Assembly: GCF_006538725.1 (NCBI RefSeq)
Contig: NZ_BJLQ01000012.1
Location: 27,361-91,360, forward strand
Reading direction: 5' to 3'
Length of the DNA: 64,000 nt
Origin: Cellulomonas gelida
GTDB lineage: Bacteria > Actinomycetota > Actinomycetes > Actinomycetales > Cellulomonadaceae
Positions within the stretch are counted from its first letter, which is position 1. Every line of letters begins with the position of its first letter. This document shows positions 55,978 through 64,000 of this stretch, piece by piece. The position numbers were made by a program, and so were the translations under genes. The notes under the pieces are model-generated. The model was not told the DNA's origin. It ran no database searches and saw only the letters and a list, made by a program, of their open reading frames with translations.

Positions 55978-56630
55978 GCGTCCGCCCCGTGCCCGCTCGC
56001 GCCGTCGGCCGGTGCGCTCGGCACGGCGAGCGCTCGCGCCTGGGCGTACACCTTGGCCATGCGCTGCACGACCGTGATGGCGGACGCCACCGCGAGCAGG
56101 GCGAGGACCACGGTCAGCACGGCGAGCGGCAGCCCGAACCCGACGAGTGCGGTCGCGGTCAGCACGAGCAGCAGCCGGTCGGCCCGCTCGGCGATTCCGC
56201 CCGACGCGGTCATGCCGAGCCCCTCGGCGCGGGCGCGCGCGTACGGCACGATCGAGCCGAGGATCAGGCACGCCAGCGCGAGCGTGGCCGTGAGGCGGTC
56301 GTCGCCGGCGCCGAAGAACCACAGCACCAGGCCACCGAAGATCGCGGCGTCGCCGAACCGGTCGAGCGTGGAGTCCAGGAACGCCCCCCAGGGCCCGGAC
56401 CGGCCGGCCCGACGCGCCATGACGCCGTCGAGCGAGTCGGTGAGCACGAAGACGGTGATCACGAGCGTGCCCGCGAGCAGGTGACCGGTCGGGAACGCCC
56501 ACAGCGCGGTGACCACCACGACAAGCGTCCCGGTGATGGTCACGGCGTCGGGCGAGACCCCGAGCCGGAGCAAGGCGTCCGCGACCGGCGTGAAGAGGCG
56601 GGTCATCGCGCCACGGAGACGGTTCAGCAC
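55974..56630 (-). CDS. pgsA: Phosphatidylinositol phosphate synthase (CDP-alcohol phosphatidyltransferase)
   Basis: This 218-residue membrane protein has the full CDP-alcohol phosphotransferase motif DSLDGVMARRAGRS...GAFLDSTLD (DX2DGX2ARX8GX3DX3D) and about six hydrophobic segments. In mycobacteria the enzyme at this position condenses CDP-diacylglycerol with inositol phosphate. A GTG start 7 bases after the HIT gene stop gives LNRLRGAMTRLFTP; a start at the internal ATG (56606) is possible. Confidence 0.9.
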   Translation of the reverse strand: MLNRLRGAMTRLFTPVADALLRLGVSPDAVTITGTLVVVVTALWAFPTGHLLAGTLVITVFVLTDSLDGVMARRAGRSGPWGAFLDSTLDRFGDAAIFGGLVLWFFGAGDDRLTATLALACLILGSIVPYARARAEGLGMTASGGIAERADRLLLVLTATALVGFGLPLAVLTVVLALLAVASAITVVQRMAKVYAQARALAVPSAPADGASGHGADA

Positions 56631-56637
56631 GGGTCGA

Positions 56638-57234
56638 TCATCCCCCGGTCGGAGTGGGCCAGGCCGCGGCGAGCCGCGCGCGCGTGTCGGACAGGAGTTC
56701 CGGCAACGCCCGGCTGCGCCCCACGACCGGCAGGAAGTTCGAGTCACCGTCCCACCGCGGCACGACGTGCTGGTGCAGGTGAGCGGCGATCCCGGCGCCC
56801 GCGACGTCGCCCTGGTTCATGCCCAGGTTGAAGCCGCTCGGCGCCAGGACCGCACGGAGCACGCGCATCGCCGACTGCGTCAGCGCACCCACCTCGGCCA
56901 CCTCGTCGACACTGAGGTCCGTGTAGTCCGCGACGTGCCGGTACGGGCACACCAGGACGTGCCCCGGGTTGTACGGGTACAGGTTCATCACGACGTACGC
57001 CCGCGTGCCGCGCGCGACGACGAGGCCCTCGTCGTCGGGCAGCGACGGGATACGGCAGAACGGGCACCCGGGACCGGCGGCGTCGTCGACGGGCTTGTTC
57101 TCCCCGCCGATGTACGCCATGCGGTGCGGCGTCCACAGCCGCTGGAAGCCGTCCGGCTCGCCGGCGAGCGCGCGCGCGTCGACGAGCTCGGGACCCGTCA
57201 CGCCGGCGTCCGGGCGGTGCCGGTCGTCAGCCAC
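56638..57234 (-). CDS. HIT-domain protein (Ap4A phosphorylase-like)
   Basis: This 198-residue protein has the histidine triad AHLHQHVVPRW, CPFC and RHVADYTDLS. Relatives with LWTPHRMAYIGG are AP4A phosphorylase/hydrolase-like proteins encoded between thrS and pgsA throughout actinobacteria. It probably acts on dinucleoside polyphosphates or adenylated compounds, and ThrS is itself a source of Ap4A. The GTG start is 3 bases after the thrS stop. Confidence 0.9.
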   Translation of the reverse strand: MADDRHRPDAGVTGPELVDARALAGEPDGFQRLWTPHRMAYIGGENKPVDDAAGPGCPFCRIPSLPDDEGLVVARGTRAYVVMNLYPYNPGHVLVCPYRHVADYTDLSVDEVAEVGALTQSAMRVLRAVLAPSGFNLGMNQGDVAGAGIAAHLHQHVVPRWDGDSNFLPVVGRSRALPELLSDTRARLAAAWPTPTGG

Positions 57235-57237
57235 GGC

Positions 57238-59253
57238 TCAGACCTGCGTGTGGTCGCGGACCGCGGCGACGATCCGCGCGACCGCCTCGGCCACCGGCAC
57301 CCCGTTCTCCTGGCGGCCGTCGCGGTAGCGGAACGAGACCGCACCCGCGTCGACGTCCTCGCCGCCCGCGATGAGCACGAACGGGATCTTCTGCGTGCTC
57401 GCGTTGCGGATCTTCTTGCCGAAGCGGTCGTCGCTGCGGTCCACCTCCGCGCGGATCCCCTGCGCTCGCAGCTGCGCGACGACGTCGTCGAGGTAGCCCT
57501 CGAACGGCTCCGCGACCGGCACCGCGAGCACCTGGACGGGCGCGAGCCACGCCGGGAACGCGCCCGCGTAGTGCTCGACGAGGATGCCGAAGAAGCGCTC
57601 GATCGAGCCGAACAGCGCGCGGTGGATCATCACGGGACGCTGGCGCGACCCGTCGGGTGCCGTGTACTCGAGCTCGAACAGCTCCGGCTCGAAGAAGTCG
57701 AGCTGGATGGTCGAGAGCTGCCAGGTACGACCGATGGCGTCCTTGACCTGCACCGAGATCTTCGGGCCGTAGAACGCGGCGCCGCCCGGGTCGTCGACCA
57801 GGTGCAGCCCGGACGCGGTGGCGACCTCGCGCAGGGTCTCGGTCGCCTCGTGCCAGGTCGCGTCGTCGCCGACCGACTTCTCGGGGTCGCGGGTCGACAG
57901 CTCGAGGTAGAAGTCGTCGAGGCCGTAGTCGCGCAGCAGGTCGAGCACGAAGGTCAGCAGCGAGCCGAGCTCCTCGCGCATCTGCTCACGCGTGGTGTAG
58001 ATGTGCGCGTCGTCCTGGGTGAAGCCGCGCGCGCGGGTCAGGCCGTGCACGACGCCGGACTTCTCGTAGCGGTACACCGTCCCGAACTCGAACAGCCGCA
58101 GCGGCAGCTCGCGGTACGAGCGACCGCGCGAGCGGTAGACGAGGTTGTGCATCGGGCAGTTCATGGGCTTGAGGTAGTAGTCCTGGCCCTCGCGCTTGAC
58201 CGTGCCGTCCTCGTGGAACTCGGTGTCGAGCTTCATCGGGGGGTACATGCCGTCCGCGTACCACTCGAGGTGACGCGAGGTGTGGAACAGCTTGGCCTTC
58301 GTGATGTGCGGGCTGTTGACGAACGAGTAGCCCGCCTCGACGTGCCGACGGCGCGAGTACTCCTCCATCTCCATGCGCACGATCCCGCCCTTGGGGTGGA
58401 ACACCGCCAGGCCCGAGCCGATCTCGTCGGGGAACGAGAACAGGTCGAGCTCGTTGCCGAGCCGGCGGTGGTCGCGGCGCTCGGCCTCGGCCAGCCGGTC
58501 GAGGTGGGCCTTGAGCTCGTCCTTGCTGGGCCACGCGGTGCCGTACACGCGCTGGAGCTGAGGGTTCTTCTCGCTGCCGCGCCAGTAGGCGGCCGCCGAC
58601 CGCATGAGCTGGAAGCCGTTGCCGATCAGCCGGGTGCTCGGCAGGTGCGGGCCGCGGCACAGGTCCTGCCAGACGACCTTCTCGCTCTCCCGGCCGGCGC
58701 CGCGCACGTTCTGGTAGATCGACAGCCCACCGAGGCCGACCTCGACGCTCGCGCCGTCCGCCGCGCCCGGGTCGCCCTTGAGGCCGATCAGCTCGAGCTT
58801 GTACGGCTCGCCGGCGAGCACCTCGCGCGCCTCCGTCTCGGAGACGTCCCAGCGCCGGAAGGTCTGCCCCTCCTTGACGATGCGCGACATGACCTTCTCG
58901 AGCGCGCGCAGGTCCTCGGGGGTGAACGGGGTCTCGACGTCGAAGTCGTAGTAGAAGCCGTCGGTGATCGGCGGTCCGATGCCCAGCTTGGCGGACGGGT
59001 TGACCTCCTGGACGGCCTGCGCGAGCACGTGCGCCGCGCTGTGCCGCAGCACGGCCAGCCCGTCGGGCTCGTGCACGCTCACCGGCTCGACGACCTTCGC
59101 GTCCTCGGGCAGCGGCAGGTGCAGGTCGCGCAGCTCGCCGTCCACGCGCACGACGACGACGTCCTTGCGGTCACCGAAGAGGTCCGTGCCCGTCGTGCCC
59201 GCCTGCACCGTGGTCGCGGTTCCGTCGACGGTGAGGGCGATCTGAACAGGCAC
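57238..59253 (-). CDS. thrS: Threonyl-tRNA synthetase
   Basis: This 671-residue class II enzyme has an N-terminal TGS domain, an editing domain ([12 protein letters not shown]), then the catalytic core with zinc ligands in MNCPMH, motif 2 region [14 protein letters not shown], and an anticodon-binding end ([18 protein letters not shown]). GTG start; the SD (GAGGAAGG) is a little distant. It heads the thrS-HIT-pgsA-patA-pimA operon. Confidence 0.96.
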   Translation of the reverse strand: MPVQIALTVDGTATTVQAGTTGTDLFGDRKDVVVVRVDGELRDLHLPLPEDAKVVEPVSVHEPDGLAVLRHSAAHVLAQAVQEVNPSAKLGIGPPITDGFYYDFDVETPFTPEDLRALEKVMSRIVKEGQTFRRWDVSETEAREVLAGEPYKLELIGLKGDPGAADGASVEVGLGGLSIYQNVRGAGRESEKVVWQDLCRGPHLPSTRLIGNGFQLMRSAAAYWRGSEKNPQLQRVYGTAWPSKDELKAHLDRLAEAERRDHRRLGNELDLFSFPDEIGSGLAVFHPKGGIVRMEMEEYSRRRHVEAGYSFVNSPHITKAKLFHTSRHLEWYADGMYPPMKLDTEFHEDGTVKREGQDYYLKPMNCPMHNLVYRSRGRSYRELPLRLFEFGTVYRYEKSGVVHGLTRARGFTQDDAHIYTTREQMREELGSLLTFVLDLLRDYGLDDFYLELSTRDPEKSVGDDATWHEATETLREVATASGLHLVDDPGGAAFYGPKISVQVKDAIGRTWQLSTIQLDFFEPELFELEYTAPDGSRQRPVMIHRALFGSIERFFGILVEHYAGAFPAWLAPVQVLAVPVAEPFEGYLDDVVAQLRAQGIRAEVDRSDDRFGKKIRNASTQKIPFVLIAGGEDVDAGAVSFRYRDGRQENGVPVAEAVARIVAAVRDHTQV

Positions 59254-59366
59254 GGGGTGGTGGCCTTCCTCGGGAGCTCACGCGGTCACCCGCGCGACGT
59301 GGTGTTCCGCCGGGCAGCGGACCCGTCGATGCTACCTGCGCAGGTCCCCGACCTCGCGCGCATTGC

Positions 59367-59434
59367 CACGACGAGGACCCCGTCACGACGAGGACCGCGC
59401 CACGACGAGGACGGCGCCACGACGAGGACAGCGG
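59367..59434. repeat. Four-copy 17-bp tandem repeat
   Basis: Units share CACGACGAGGAC followed by a variable five bases (CCCGT, CGCGC, GGCGC, AGCGG). They lie upstream of thrS, between it and the tRNA-Val hairpin, in DNA with no supported gene. A 17-bp period is not a multiple of three. Confidence 0.85.
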
Positions 59435-59441
59435 TCGGAGA

Positions 59442-59473
59442 CGACGAAGGCCGCCTCGCGGCGGCCTTCGTCG
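59442..59473 (-). terminator. Hairpin after tRNA-Val
   Basis: A perfect 14-bp stem (59442-59455 with 59460-59473) with TCGC loop lies 6 bases past the tRNA-Val 3' end on the minus strand; a good intrinsic-type terminator. Confidence 0.75.
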
Positions 59474-59479
59474 ATGTGG

Positions 59480-59554
59480 TGGTGGGCGATACTGGGTTCG
59501 AACCAGTGACCTCCTCGGTGTGAACGAGGCGCTCTACCACTGAGCCAATCGCCC
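59480..59554 (-). tRNA. tRNA-Val (anticodon CAC)
   Basis: On the minus strand a 75-nt cloverleaf runs GGGCGAT...ATCGCCC with acceptor pairing complete, D arm GGCTCAGTGGTAGAGC, anticodon stem CCTCG/CGAGG with loop TTCACAC (anticodon CAC), T arm CTGGTTCGAACCCAG and encoded CCA. It reads the valine codon GUG. Confidence 0.97.
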
Positions 59555-59922
59555 GGGGTCTCCCCGGCGCACCTCCCGGGGGCGGCGCTGACGAGGATGC
59601 TACCCGCCCAGCCCGCAGATTCCGAAACCGGCCCGCGTCGCGGTCATCTGGGGCACGATGAGCACCGGATGCGACATCGAGCTCGCCCAGATTGCTGTCG
59701 GTCAGGTCTCAAGCCGTCGCCGCGAGCGACCGATTACTCGGGTATGTGTCACTCGCGAGTGGAGGTCCACGCCGGGCTCGGCGCGCGGGGAGGTGCATGC
59801 ACCCACGTTGGGCACGCTCACAAGGCGTCCCACCGGGTGAACCTGGGTGCAGTTCCGGTCCAATCGGGCAGACCCGCTGCCATGATGGGACCAACAGCCC
59901 ATGTAGACGAGGAGGGGACCCG
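59555..59922. other. 368-bp intergenic region upstream of the ssgB-like gene
   Basis: No convincing gene is seen. A perfect 12-bp palindrome CACTCGCGAGTG lies at 59750-59761, about 160 bases before the ssgB-like ATG, and could be a regulator site. The region is visibly less GC-rich than its neighbours. It presumably holds the ssgB promoter, but I cannot place a confident -35/-10. Confidence 0.5.
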
Positions 59923-60351
59923 ATGACGCGCTCGTCGTATGACGTCGTCGAGGTCTTCGCCATGCAGCTGATCGGGAGTGACGCGAGCGTCATCCCGGTG
60001 AGCGCAGAACTTTCTTTCCGGACGTCGGATCCGTACACGGTGCGCGCGGTCTTCACCGGCCCGCACACCATGTCGACCTGGCTCATCGGCCGCGAGCTGC
60101 TCTCCATGGGCATGCACGCGTCGTCGGATGCGCCCGCCGGAAGTGGCGACGTCCAGGTATGGCGGGACGAGGATCCCGACTACGCGCTCGTGTCGCTCAG
60201 CGGGGTCGAGGGCAGTGCGCTCCTCGCCGCTCCCAGCGAACCCATCGTCAGGTTCCTCGCCGGCACGGAGGCACTCGTGCCCCTGGGTGCGGAGAGCGAT
60301 CGCATGGAGTCGGAGATCTCGGCGTTCATCGCCGCGCTCCTGACCGCCTGA
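59923..60351 (+). CDS. ssgB: SsgA-like (SALP) cell-division regulator, SsgB type
   Basis: This 142-residue protein has the SALP pattern: VSAELSFRTSDPYTVRAVF, then TWLIGRELLSMGMHASSDAPAGSGDVQVW, ALVSLSGVEGSALLAAP and FLAGTEALVPLG, with length near that of SsgB (about 137). In Streptomyces SsgB recruits FtsZ to sporulation septa. The ATG has GGAGG 8 bases upstream, an unusually strong SD for this window. It is monocistronic with a hairpin terminator after it. The gene symbol is by family; orthology to SsgB itself is not proven. Confidence 0.85.
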   Translation: MTRSSYDVVEVFAMQLIGSDASVIPVSAELSFRTSDPYTVRAVFTGPHTMSTWLIGRELLSMGMHASSDAPAGSGDVQVWRDEDPDYALVSLSGVEGSALLAAPSEPIVRFLAGTEALVPLGAESDRMESEISAFIAALLTA

Positions 60352-60364
60352 TCACTGATCATCC

Positions 60365-60396
60365 GACCGGTCCCGTCACCGACGACGGGGCCGGTC
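60365..60396 (+). terminator. Terminator hairpin after ssgB
   Basis: 13-base arms GACCGGTCCCGTC and GACGGGGCCGGTC (one G-T pair) with a 6-base loop, 13 bases past the ssgB stop. Confidence 0.7.
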
Positions 60397-60444
60397 GTCG
60401 TCCGTCCGGGGCCGCCGTCTCCGTCCGGGACGGACGCCTGACCG

Positions 60445-61305
60445 TCAGGGGTCGAGGTCGTCGAGCGCCCTCGCCTGGAAGAGCTCCGCGGCGGCACGCG
60501 AGAGCTCACCGACCGTCACGTCGTGCTCGTCGAGCGAGACGACCGGCGACACGTTGCGGATCGAGCCCGTGAGCGTGAGGTGGGCGGCGCCCGTCAGGAC
60601 CTCGTCGAGCACGTCGTAGGGCAGCTCGCCCGGCGCGGCCTCCCGCACCGGGACGCCAGCCGCGGCAGCCCACTCGATCAGGAGCTCGCGCGTGATCCCC
60701 GCGAGGCAGCCGCTCGAGAGCGGCGGGGTGACGAGCTCCCCGGCGCGCTCGACGACGACGTTCGAGCCGGTCCCCTCGCACAGCTCGCCGACCGTGTTCG
60801 CGAGCACGGCCTCGTCGGCGCCCTGGCGGTGCGCCCGCGCGAGCGCGACGACGTTCTCGGCGTAGGACGTGGTCTTGAGGCCCGCGACCGCCGAACGCTC
60901 GTTCCGCACCCACGGCACCCGCACGACACGGCTGGACGCCGCGCGCGTCGCGGGACCGGCCAGGACGACGAGCGACGGACGCTGCTCCTCGGGCTCGTCG
61001 CGGTGCGACCCCAACGGCCCTGGCCCACCCGTGTACGTGATGCGCAGCCGCCCGGCGTCACCCGCCGCGGCCAGCACCTCGGCCACGGCGTCGCGGACGC
61101 GTCCCTCGTCGGGTGCGGGCAACCCGAGACCTGCCGCGGACCGGGCCAGCCGGCGCAGGTGCCGGGTCAGCGCGAACGCCTGCCCGGAGTACACCGCGCA
61201 CGTCTCGAAGACGCCGTCCCCGACGGTGACCCCGTGGTCGACTCCCGTCAGGATGCGGTCGGTGGGTGCGTGCAGCCGTCCGTCGGCCCAGATCACGACG
61301 CTCAT
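60445..61305 (-). CDS. pabC: Aminodeoxychorismate lyase-like PLP enzyme (class IV aminotransferase family)
   Basis: This 286-residue fold-type IV protein has WADGRLHAP, DHGVTVGDGVFET, PLP Lys in AGLKTTSYAENV, Glu in GELCEGTGSNVV and the phosphate loop LTLTGSIRNVSPV. It lies just downstream of pabB on the same strand, which supports the 4-amino-4-deoxychorismate lyase role in p-aminobenzoate and folate synthesis. Branched-chain or D-amino-acid aminotransferases share the fold and are alternatives. Confidence 0.85.
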   Translation of the reverse strand: MSVVIWADGRLHAPTDRILTGVDHGVTVGDGVFETCAVYSGQAFALTRHLRRLARSAAGLGLPAPDEGRVRDAVAEVLAAAGDAGRLRITYTGGPGPLGSHRDEPEEQRPSLVVLAGPATRAASSRVVRVPWVRNERSAVAGLKTTSYAENVVALARAHRQGADEAVLANTVGELCEGTGSNVVVERAGELVTPPLSSGCLAGITRELLIEWAAAAGVPVREAAPGELPYDVLDEVLTGAAHLTLTGSIRNVSPVVSLDEHDVTVGELSRAAAELFQARALDDLDP

Positions 61306-61326
61306 GGTCGCCAGTCTCCCACCGCG

Positions 61327-61398
61327 GTCACGTCCGTCAGGGACGTCACGTCCGCCGGGGACGTCGCGTCCGCCGGTGAGGTCTCCTCCGTCAGGGAC
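61327..61398. repeat. Four-copy 18-bp tandem repeat between pabB and pabC
   Basis: Units GTCACGTCCGTCAGGGAC, GTCACGTCCGCCGGGGAC, GTCGCGTCCGCCGGTGAG and GTCTCCTCCGTCAGGGAC run head to tail. The fourth contains the pabB stop codon. The repeat fills most of the 85-bp gap to pabC. Confidence 0.85.
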
Positions 61399-62512
61399 GC
61401 GGCGCCGACGCGAGGCCGACGAGGCGCGCGGCCTTGAGCTCGGTCTCGTCCCACTCGGCGTCGGGGTCGCTCCCCCACGTGATGCCCGCGCCCGTGCCGA
61501 ACCGCAGCACGCCCGCGCCCTCGTCGTCGCCGGCCCACCAGAACGTGCGGATGCCGACGGCGAGCTCGGCGCGCGTGCGACCGTCGTCGCCGACGTGCAC
61601 CCAGCCGACCAGGCCGCAGTACGGCCCGCGCGGACCGGCCTCGAGCTCGTCGATCACCCGCAGCGCCGACGACTTCGGCGCACCCGACACCGAGCCCGGC
61701 GGGTAGGTGGCCGCGAGGACCTGAGCCCACCGGTCGGGCGCCCGGGCGACGGCCGGGTCCAGCGCGCCCTGGACCGTCGAGACCAGGTGCACGAGCCCAG
61801 GGTGCTCCTCGACGCCCAGCAGGGTCGTGACCTCGACGGTGCCCGGCCGGCAGACGTGCTGGAGGTCGTTGCGGACGAGGTCGGTGATCATGACGTTCTC
61901 GGCGGCGTCCTTGGGTGTGAGACCCTCACGGGTCGCCGCGGTGCCCTTGATGGGCGCCGACGTCAGGACGTCGTCCTCGAGCCGCAGGAACAGCTCCGGA
62001 GACGCCGTGACGACCCACACCGGGTCGACGCCCGCCACGCCCCGCGGGACGTGCACGTGACCGGCGAACGGCGCGGGGTTGCCGGCCGCCAGCACCTGCG
62101 CGAGCGCGCGTGCGTCGGGCTCGTCGTGCGACGAGCCCAGGGGTGCGCTCAGGACGCGACAGAGGTTCGCCTGGTAGACGTCGCCCTCACGCACGTGGTC
62201 ACGCACCGACTGCACCGCGGCGACGTACTCGGCCCGGGTCACCGCGCTCGTCCAGTCGTCGGCCCGCGGGCCGCGCCAGGGACCGATCACCGGCTCGCTG
62301 GAGGCATCGTCGGACGGCTCGTCGGACGGACCGTCTGGCCTGACCGACGCGTGGGCGAACCGCCACGCCCGGACCCGACCCTCGAACTCCCCCACCAGGA
62401 CCCACCACCCCGGCTCGCTCAGCCGCTGCGGCTCGGCCAGCACGTCGACGCTCTCCACCACGTCACGCAGGTGCACGCCGGCGAACCGAGCGCTGGCGGG
62501 AGGGGCAACCAC
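61391..62512 (-). CDS. pabB: Aminodeoxychorismate synthase component I-like chorismate-binding enzyme
   Basis: This 373-residue protein has the chorismate-utilising core: GDVYQANLCRVLS, ASPELFLRLEDD, SAPIKGTAATREG, ITDLVRNDL, YPPGSVSGAPK and the C-terminal GITWGSDPDAEWDE. It converts chorismate with ammonia to aminodeoxychorismate. The lysine in PIKGTA matches PabB (anthranilate synthases have PIAGT). The glutaminase partner pabA is not in the window. GTG start. Confidence 0.9.
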   Translation of the reverse strand: MVAPPASARFAGVHLRDVVESVDVLAEPQRLSEPGWWVLVGEFEGRVRAWRFAHASVRPDGPSDEPSDDASSEPVIGPWRGPRADDWTSAVTRAEYVAAVQSVRDHVREGDVYQANLCRVLSAPLGSSHDEPDARALAQVLAAGNPAPFAGHVHVPRGVAGVDPVWVVTASPELFLRLEDDVLTSAPIKGTAATREGLTPKDAAENVMITDLVRNDLQHVCRPGTVEVTTLLGVEEHPGLVHLVSTVQGALDPAVARAPDRWAQVLAATYPPGSVSGAPKSSALRVIDELEAGPRGPYCGLVGWVHVGDDGRTRAELAVGIRTFWWAGDDEGAGVLRFGTGAGITWGSDPDAEWDETELKAARLVGLASAPRP

Positions 62513-62554
62513 CCGCCCACCGTAGCCGCCGCGCGTGCGGCGCCCGGCGCGCGT

Positions 62555-63625
62555 TCAGGGCGCGGTGGCCCCGTCGTCGGTGCTGTCACCTGCACGGCGA
62601 CGCCAGAACGCGACGACGGCCAGGCCCAGCACGAGGGGGCCGACGATCGTGACGACGCGCCACACGATCGTCGCCGCGACGATCTCCGGCTCCCAGGCCA
62701 CGCCCGCGATCGTCGTCCACGCGCCCACGAGGACCGCGTCCATGATCCCGAACCCGAACATCGGCATGAGGGTGATCGGGTAGGCGACCAGGAACGCCGC
62801 CAGGACGTCGACGGCGGTCAGGGCGCTCATCGGCACGCCGACCGCGCGCAGGGCCAGCAGCAGCATCGAGCCGTCGGCTAGCACCATCGCGACGAGCGCG
62901 AGCAACGACGGCACCAGGCCCGTGCGCAGCCGGTCCGAGGTCCGCGCGCGCAGGTCCACGAGGTAGTCCGCCCACGCCTGCGGGTCGACGTCCTTGCGGA
63001 ACCGCCCGACGAGGGCGCCCGCCTGTCGACCCATCCACGCCGCGAGCGTGGTCGAGCGCAGCAGCATCGCCAGGGCCGCGACGCAGGCGGCCGCGACGAG
63101 CCCGCACACGAGCGCCGTGACCCACTGCCTGCTCTCGACCCCCTCGCCCAGCAGCAGGAGCACGACACCGACCACGGGGACACCGAACCGCACGGCATAG
63201 AACGTCGCGGTGTTGAGCCCCACGCCCGCCAGGCCCGCGGCCGGGTCGACGCCCCACGCGCGGAACATCGAGACGCGCACGACCACGTCCGCAGGCGGCG
63301 GTGTGAAGCTCCCGACGAGGTAGGCCGCGAGGTCGTTCTGCAACGAGCGGAACAGGCTGAGGCCCGCGACGTACTGCTGCAGCGGCACCGCGTTGAGCAC
63401 CTGGCGGAGCAGCAGCAGCGCCAGCAGGGGCAGGATCACCCACGCCGGGACGTGCCCGAACGCGTCCGCGACCGCGTGCCAGTCGATCGCCCCCACGAGC
63501 CGCGACACCGCGAACCACGCGAACACCGCCAGCGCAGCCCACAGCACGAGGCGCAGCGGGCGCCGCCACCACGCGGGCGGCACGTCGTCGTCCGGCCCTG
63601 CGGCCGACGCCCCGGCGACCGTCAT
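62555..63625 (-). CDS. Lysylphosphatidylglycerol synthase TM-like (YbhN-type) membrane protein
   Basis: This 356-residue protein has about eight to nine membrane segments. The segments include PLRLVLWAALAVFAWFAVSRLV, PAWVILPLLALLLLRQVLNAVPL, the family region YLVGSFTPPPADVVVRVSMFRAWG (Pro-rich turn with the F-x-P-x(2)-G/A-D/E type motif) and PITLMPMFGFGIMDAVLVGAW. It matches the flippase-like half of MprF and the DUF/UPF0104 family; no synthase domain is attached. Likely a lipid-related transporter. ATG 63625 is the best start; SD is weak. Confidence 0.8.
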   Translation of the reverse strand: MTVAGASAAGPDDDVPPAWWRRPLRLVLWAALAVFAWFAVSRLVGAIDWHAVADAFGHVPAWVILPLLALLLLRQVLNAVPLQQYVAGLSLFRSLQNDLAAYLVGSFTPPPADVVVRVSMFRAWGVDPAAGLAGVGLNTATFYAVRFGVPVVGVVLLLLGEGVESRQWVTALVCGLVAAACVAALAMLLRSTTLAAWMGRQAGALVGRFRKDVDPQAWADYLVDLRARTSDRLRTGLVPSLLALVAMVLADGSMLLLALRAVGVPMSALTAVDVLAAFLVAYPITLMPMFGFGIMDAVLVGAWTTIAGVAWEPEIVAATIVWRVVTIVGPLVLGLAVVAFWRRRAGDSTDDGATAP

Positions 63626-63850
63626 CGCGACCGCGGTGCCGTGCGGGACGTGCCCATCGCGCCCTCCCCGGGTCGTGCGGCGCGCGCGGCGGCGGTCGTC
63701 GGACGACGACGGCTGTGAGCGCCTCGCCGCAACATATCGGCTCACGTGCGTCGTGCGGCGATGCCGGGCACCCGACCCGCCGCCCGTCACGGGCCTCGAC
63801 GGTTCCCGCGTCCCCGAGCGTCGCGGCAGCAGCGCGGTTAGCGTGCCAGC

Positions 63851-63895
63851 ATGTCGCGATCGTTCGAGGCGGGCCCGTTCCGGGGGGTCGAGTGA
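63851..63895 (+). CDS. Possible 14-residue leader peptide
   Basis: An ATG at 63851 opens a 14-codon frame (MSRSFEAGPFRGVE) whose TGA shares one base with the ATG of the histidine phosphatase (TGATG). TAGCGT ends 6 bases before this ATG, a spacing typical of leaderless actinobacterial transcripts. It may be a translation-coupling leader. Not proven to be translated. Confidence 0.35.
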   Translation: MSRSFEAGPFRGVE

Positions 63896-64000
63896 TGACC
63901 CGCGCGGCGGCCGCGCGCGAGCTCGTGCTGGTCAGGCATGGCGAGAGCGTCGGCAACCTCGCGGCTGCTGCCGCGGCTCGAGCCGGTGCGGACCGGCTCC
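63895..64000 (+). CDS. Histidine phosphatase superfamily protein (5' part)
   Basis: The first 35 codons are present before the window ends. They contain ELVLVRHGESVGNLAA, the phosphohistidine RHG motif with ES following, as in cofactor-dependent phosphoglycerate mutase-like phosphatases. Substrate unknown. The start ATG overlaps a short upstream frame's stop; an in-frame GTG one codon earlier is possible. Confidence 0.85.
   Translation, partial: MTRAAAARELVLVRHGESVGNLAAAAAARAGADRL

Noticed and set aside
59597..59922. Short open frames between tRNA-Val and the ssgB-like gene
   Set aside because: Cys/His/Arg-rich translations with no family likeness and no SD; the true ssgB start at 59923 has a strong SD.
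1..64000. Mobile elements, prophage, CRISPR arrays or defence islands
   Set aside because: I looked for transposases, integrases, direct repeats with regular spacers and known defence domains on both strands and saw none. tRNA genes have no adjacent integrase or duplicated 3' end.

Overview
The window is about 64 kb of very GC-rich DNA with dense coding, many GTG starts, many 4-base ATGA/GTGA stop-start overlaps and long GC-rich hairpins. Together with phosphatidylinositol-mannoside genes (pgsA-patA-pimA), an ANTAR response regulator, an SsgA-like protein and the order ruvCAB-yajC-secDF-apt-rel, this points to an actinobacterium, most likely a Cellulomonas-like member of the Micrococcales. 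The genus is an inference from gene content and could not be checked by a search.

Layout: (1) 1-5.0 kb: the end of a branched-chain amino-acid ABC transporter (livM-livG-livF), convergent with its lipoprotein binding protein, then an endonuclease/phosphatase-family enzyme. (2) 5.0-5.9 kb: a PdtaR-type ANTAR regulator divergent from a tRNA with a leucine (CAA) anticodon but a short class I body. (3) 5.97-12.7 kb: an accessory carbohydrate locus with a DUF916 membrane protein, a secreted protein with two esterase-like domains and a WxL-like C-terminus, and a divergent cytoplasmic GH95 enzyme; the intergenic region carries two identical 14-bp operator-like palindromes. (4) 12.7-17.1 kb: a flavin-based electron-transfer operon (ferric-reductase-like protein, FMN-binding protein, ApbE) and a Kef-type antiporter. 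(5) 17.2-25.4 kb: the conserved group rpsD-DUF948-DUF6167-alaS-ruvX-mltG-aroE, here with two tandem mltG genes. (6) 25.7-37.9 kb: rarA, an MMPL transporter, aspS, a radical SAM protein, hisS, an MBL hydrolase, a membrane-anchored cyclophilin and a DUF349 protein. (7) 38-48.7 kb: rel, apt, secF, secD, yajC, ruvB, ruvA, ruvC, yebC. (8) 48.7-52.9 kb: pyridoxal-5-phosphate synthase subunits pdxT and pdxS, separated by an aminotransferase, a DUF937 protein and a Nudix hydrolase. (9) 53.1-59.3 kb: a tightly overlapping operon thrS-HIT-pgsA-patA-pimA plus a membrane protein. (10) 59.5-64 kb: tRNA-Val, an ssgB-like gene, pabB-pabC, a flippase-like membrane protein and the start of a histidine phosphatase.

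Most of the window is core chromosomal housekeeping: translation, recombination, protein export, stringent response, phosphoinositide lipids, folate and vitamin B6. I see no transposase, phage gene, CRISPR array or integration site. The accessory interest is concentrated in 5.9-17 kb. The less expected items are the class I tRNA-Leu, the paired palindromes, the part-degenerate double esterase next to a DUF916 protein, the diverged MltG duplicate, and three four-copy tandem repeats of 15, 17 and 18 bp in intergenic regions.
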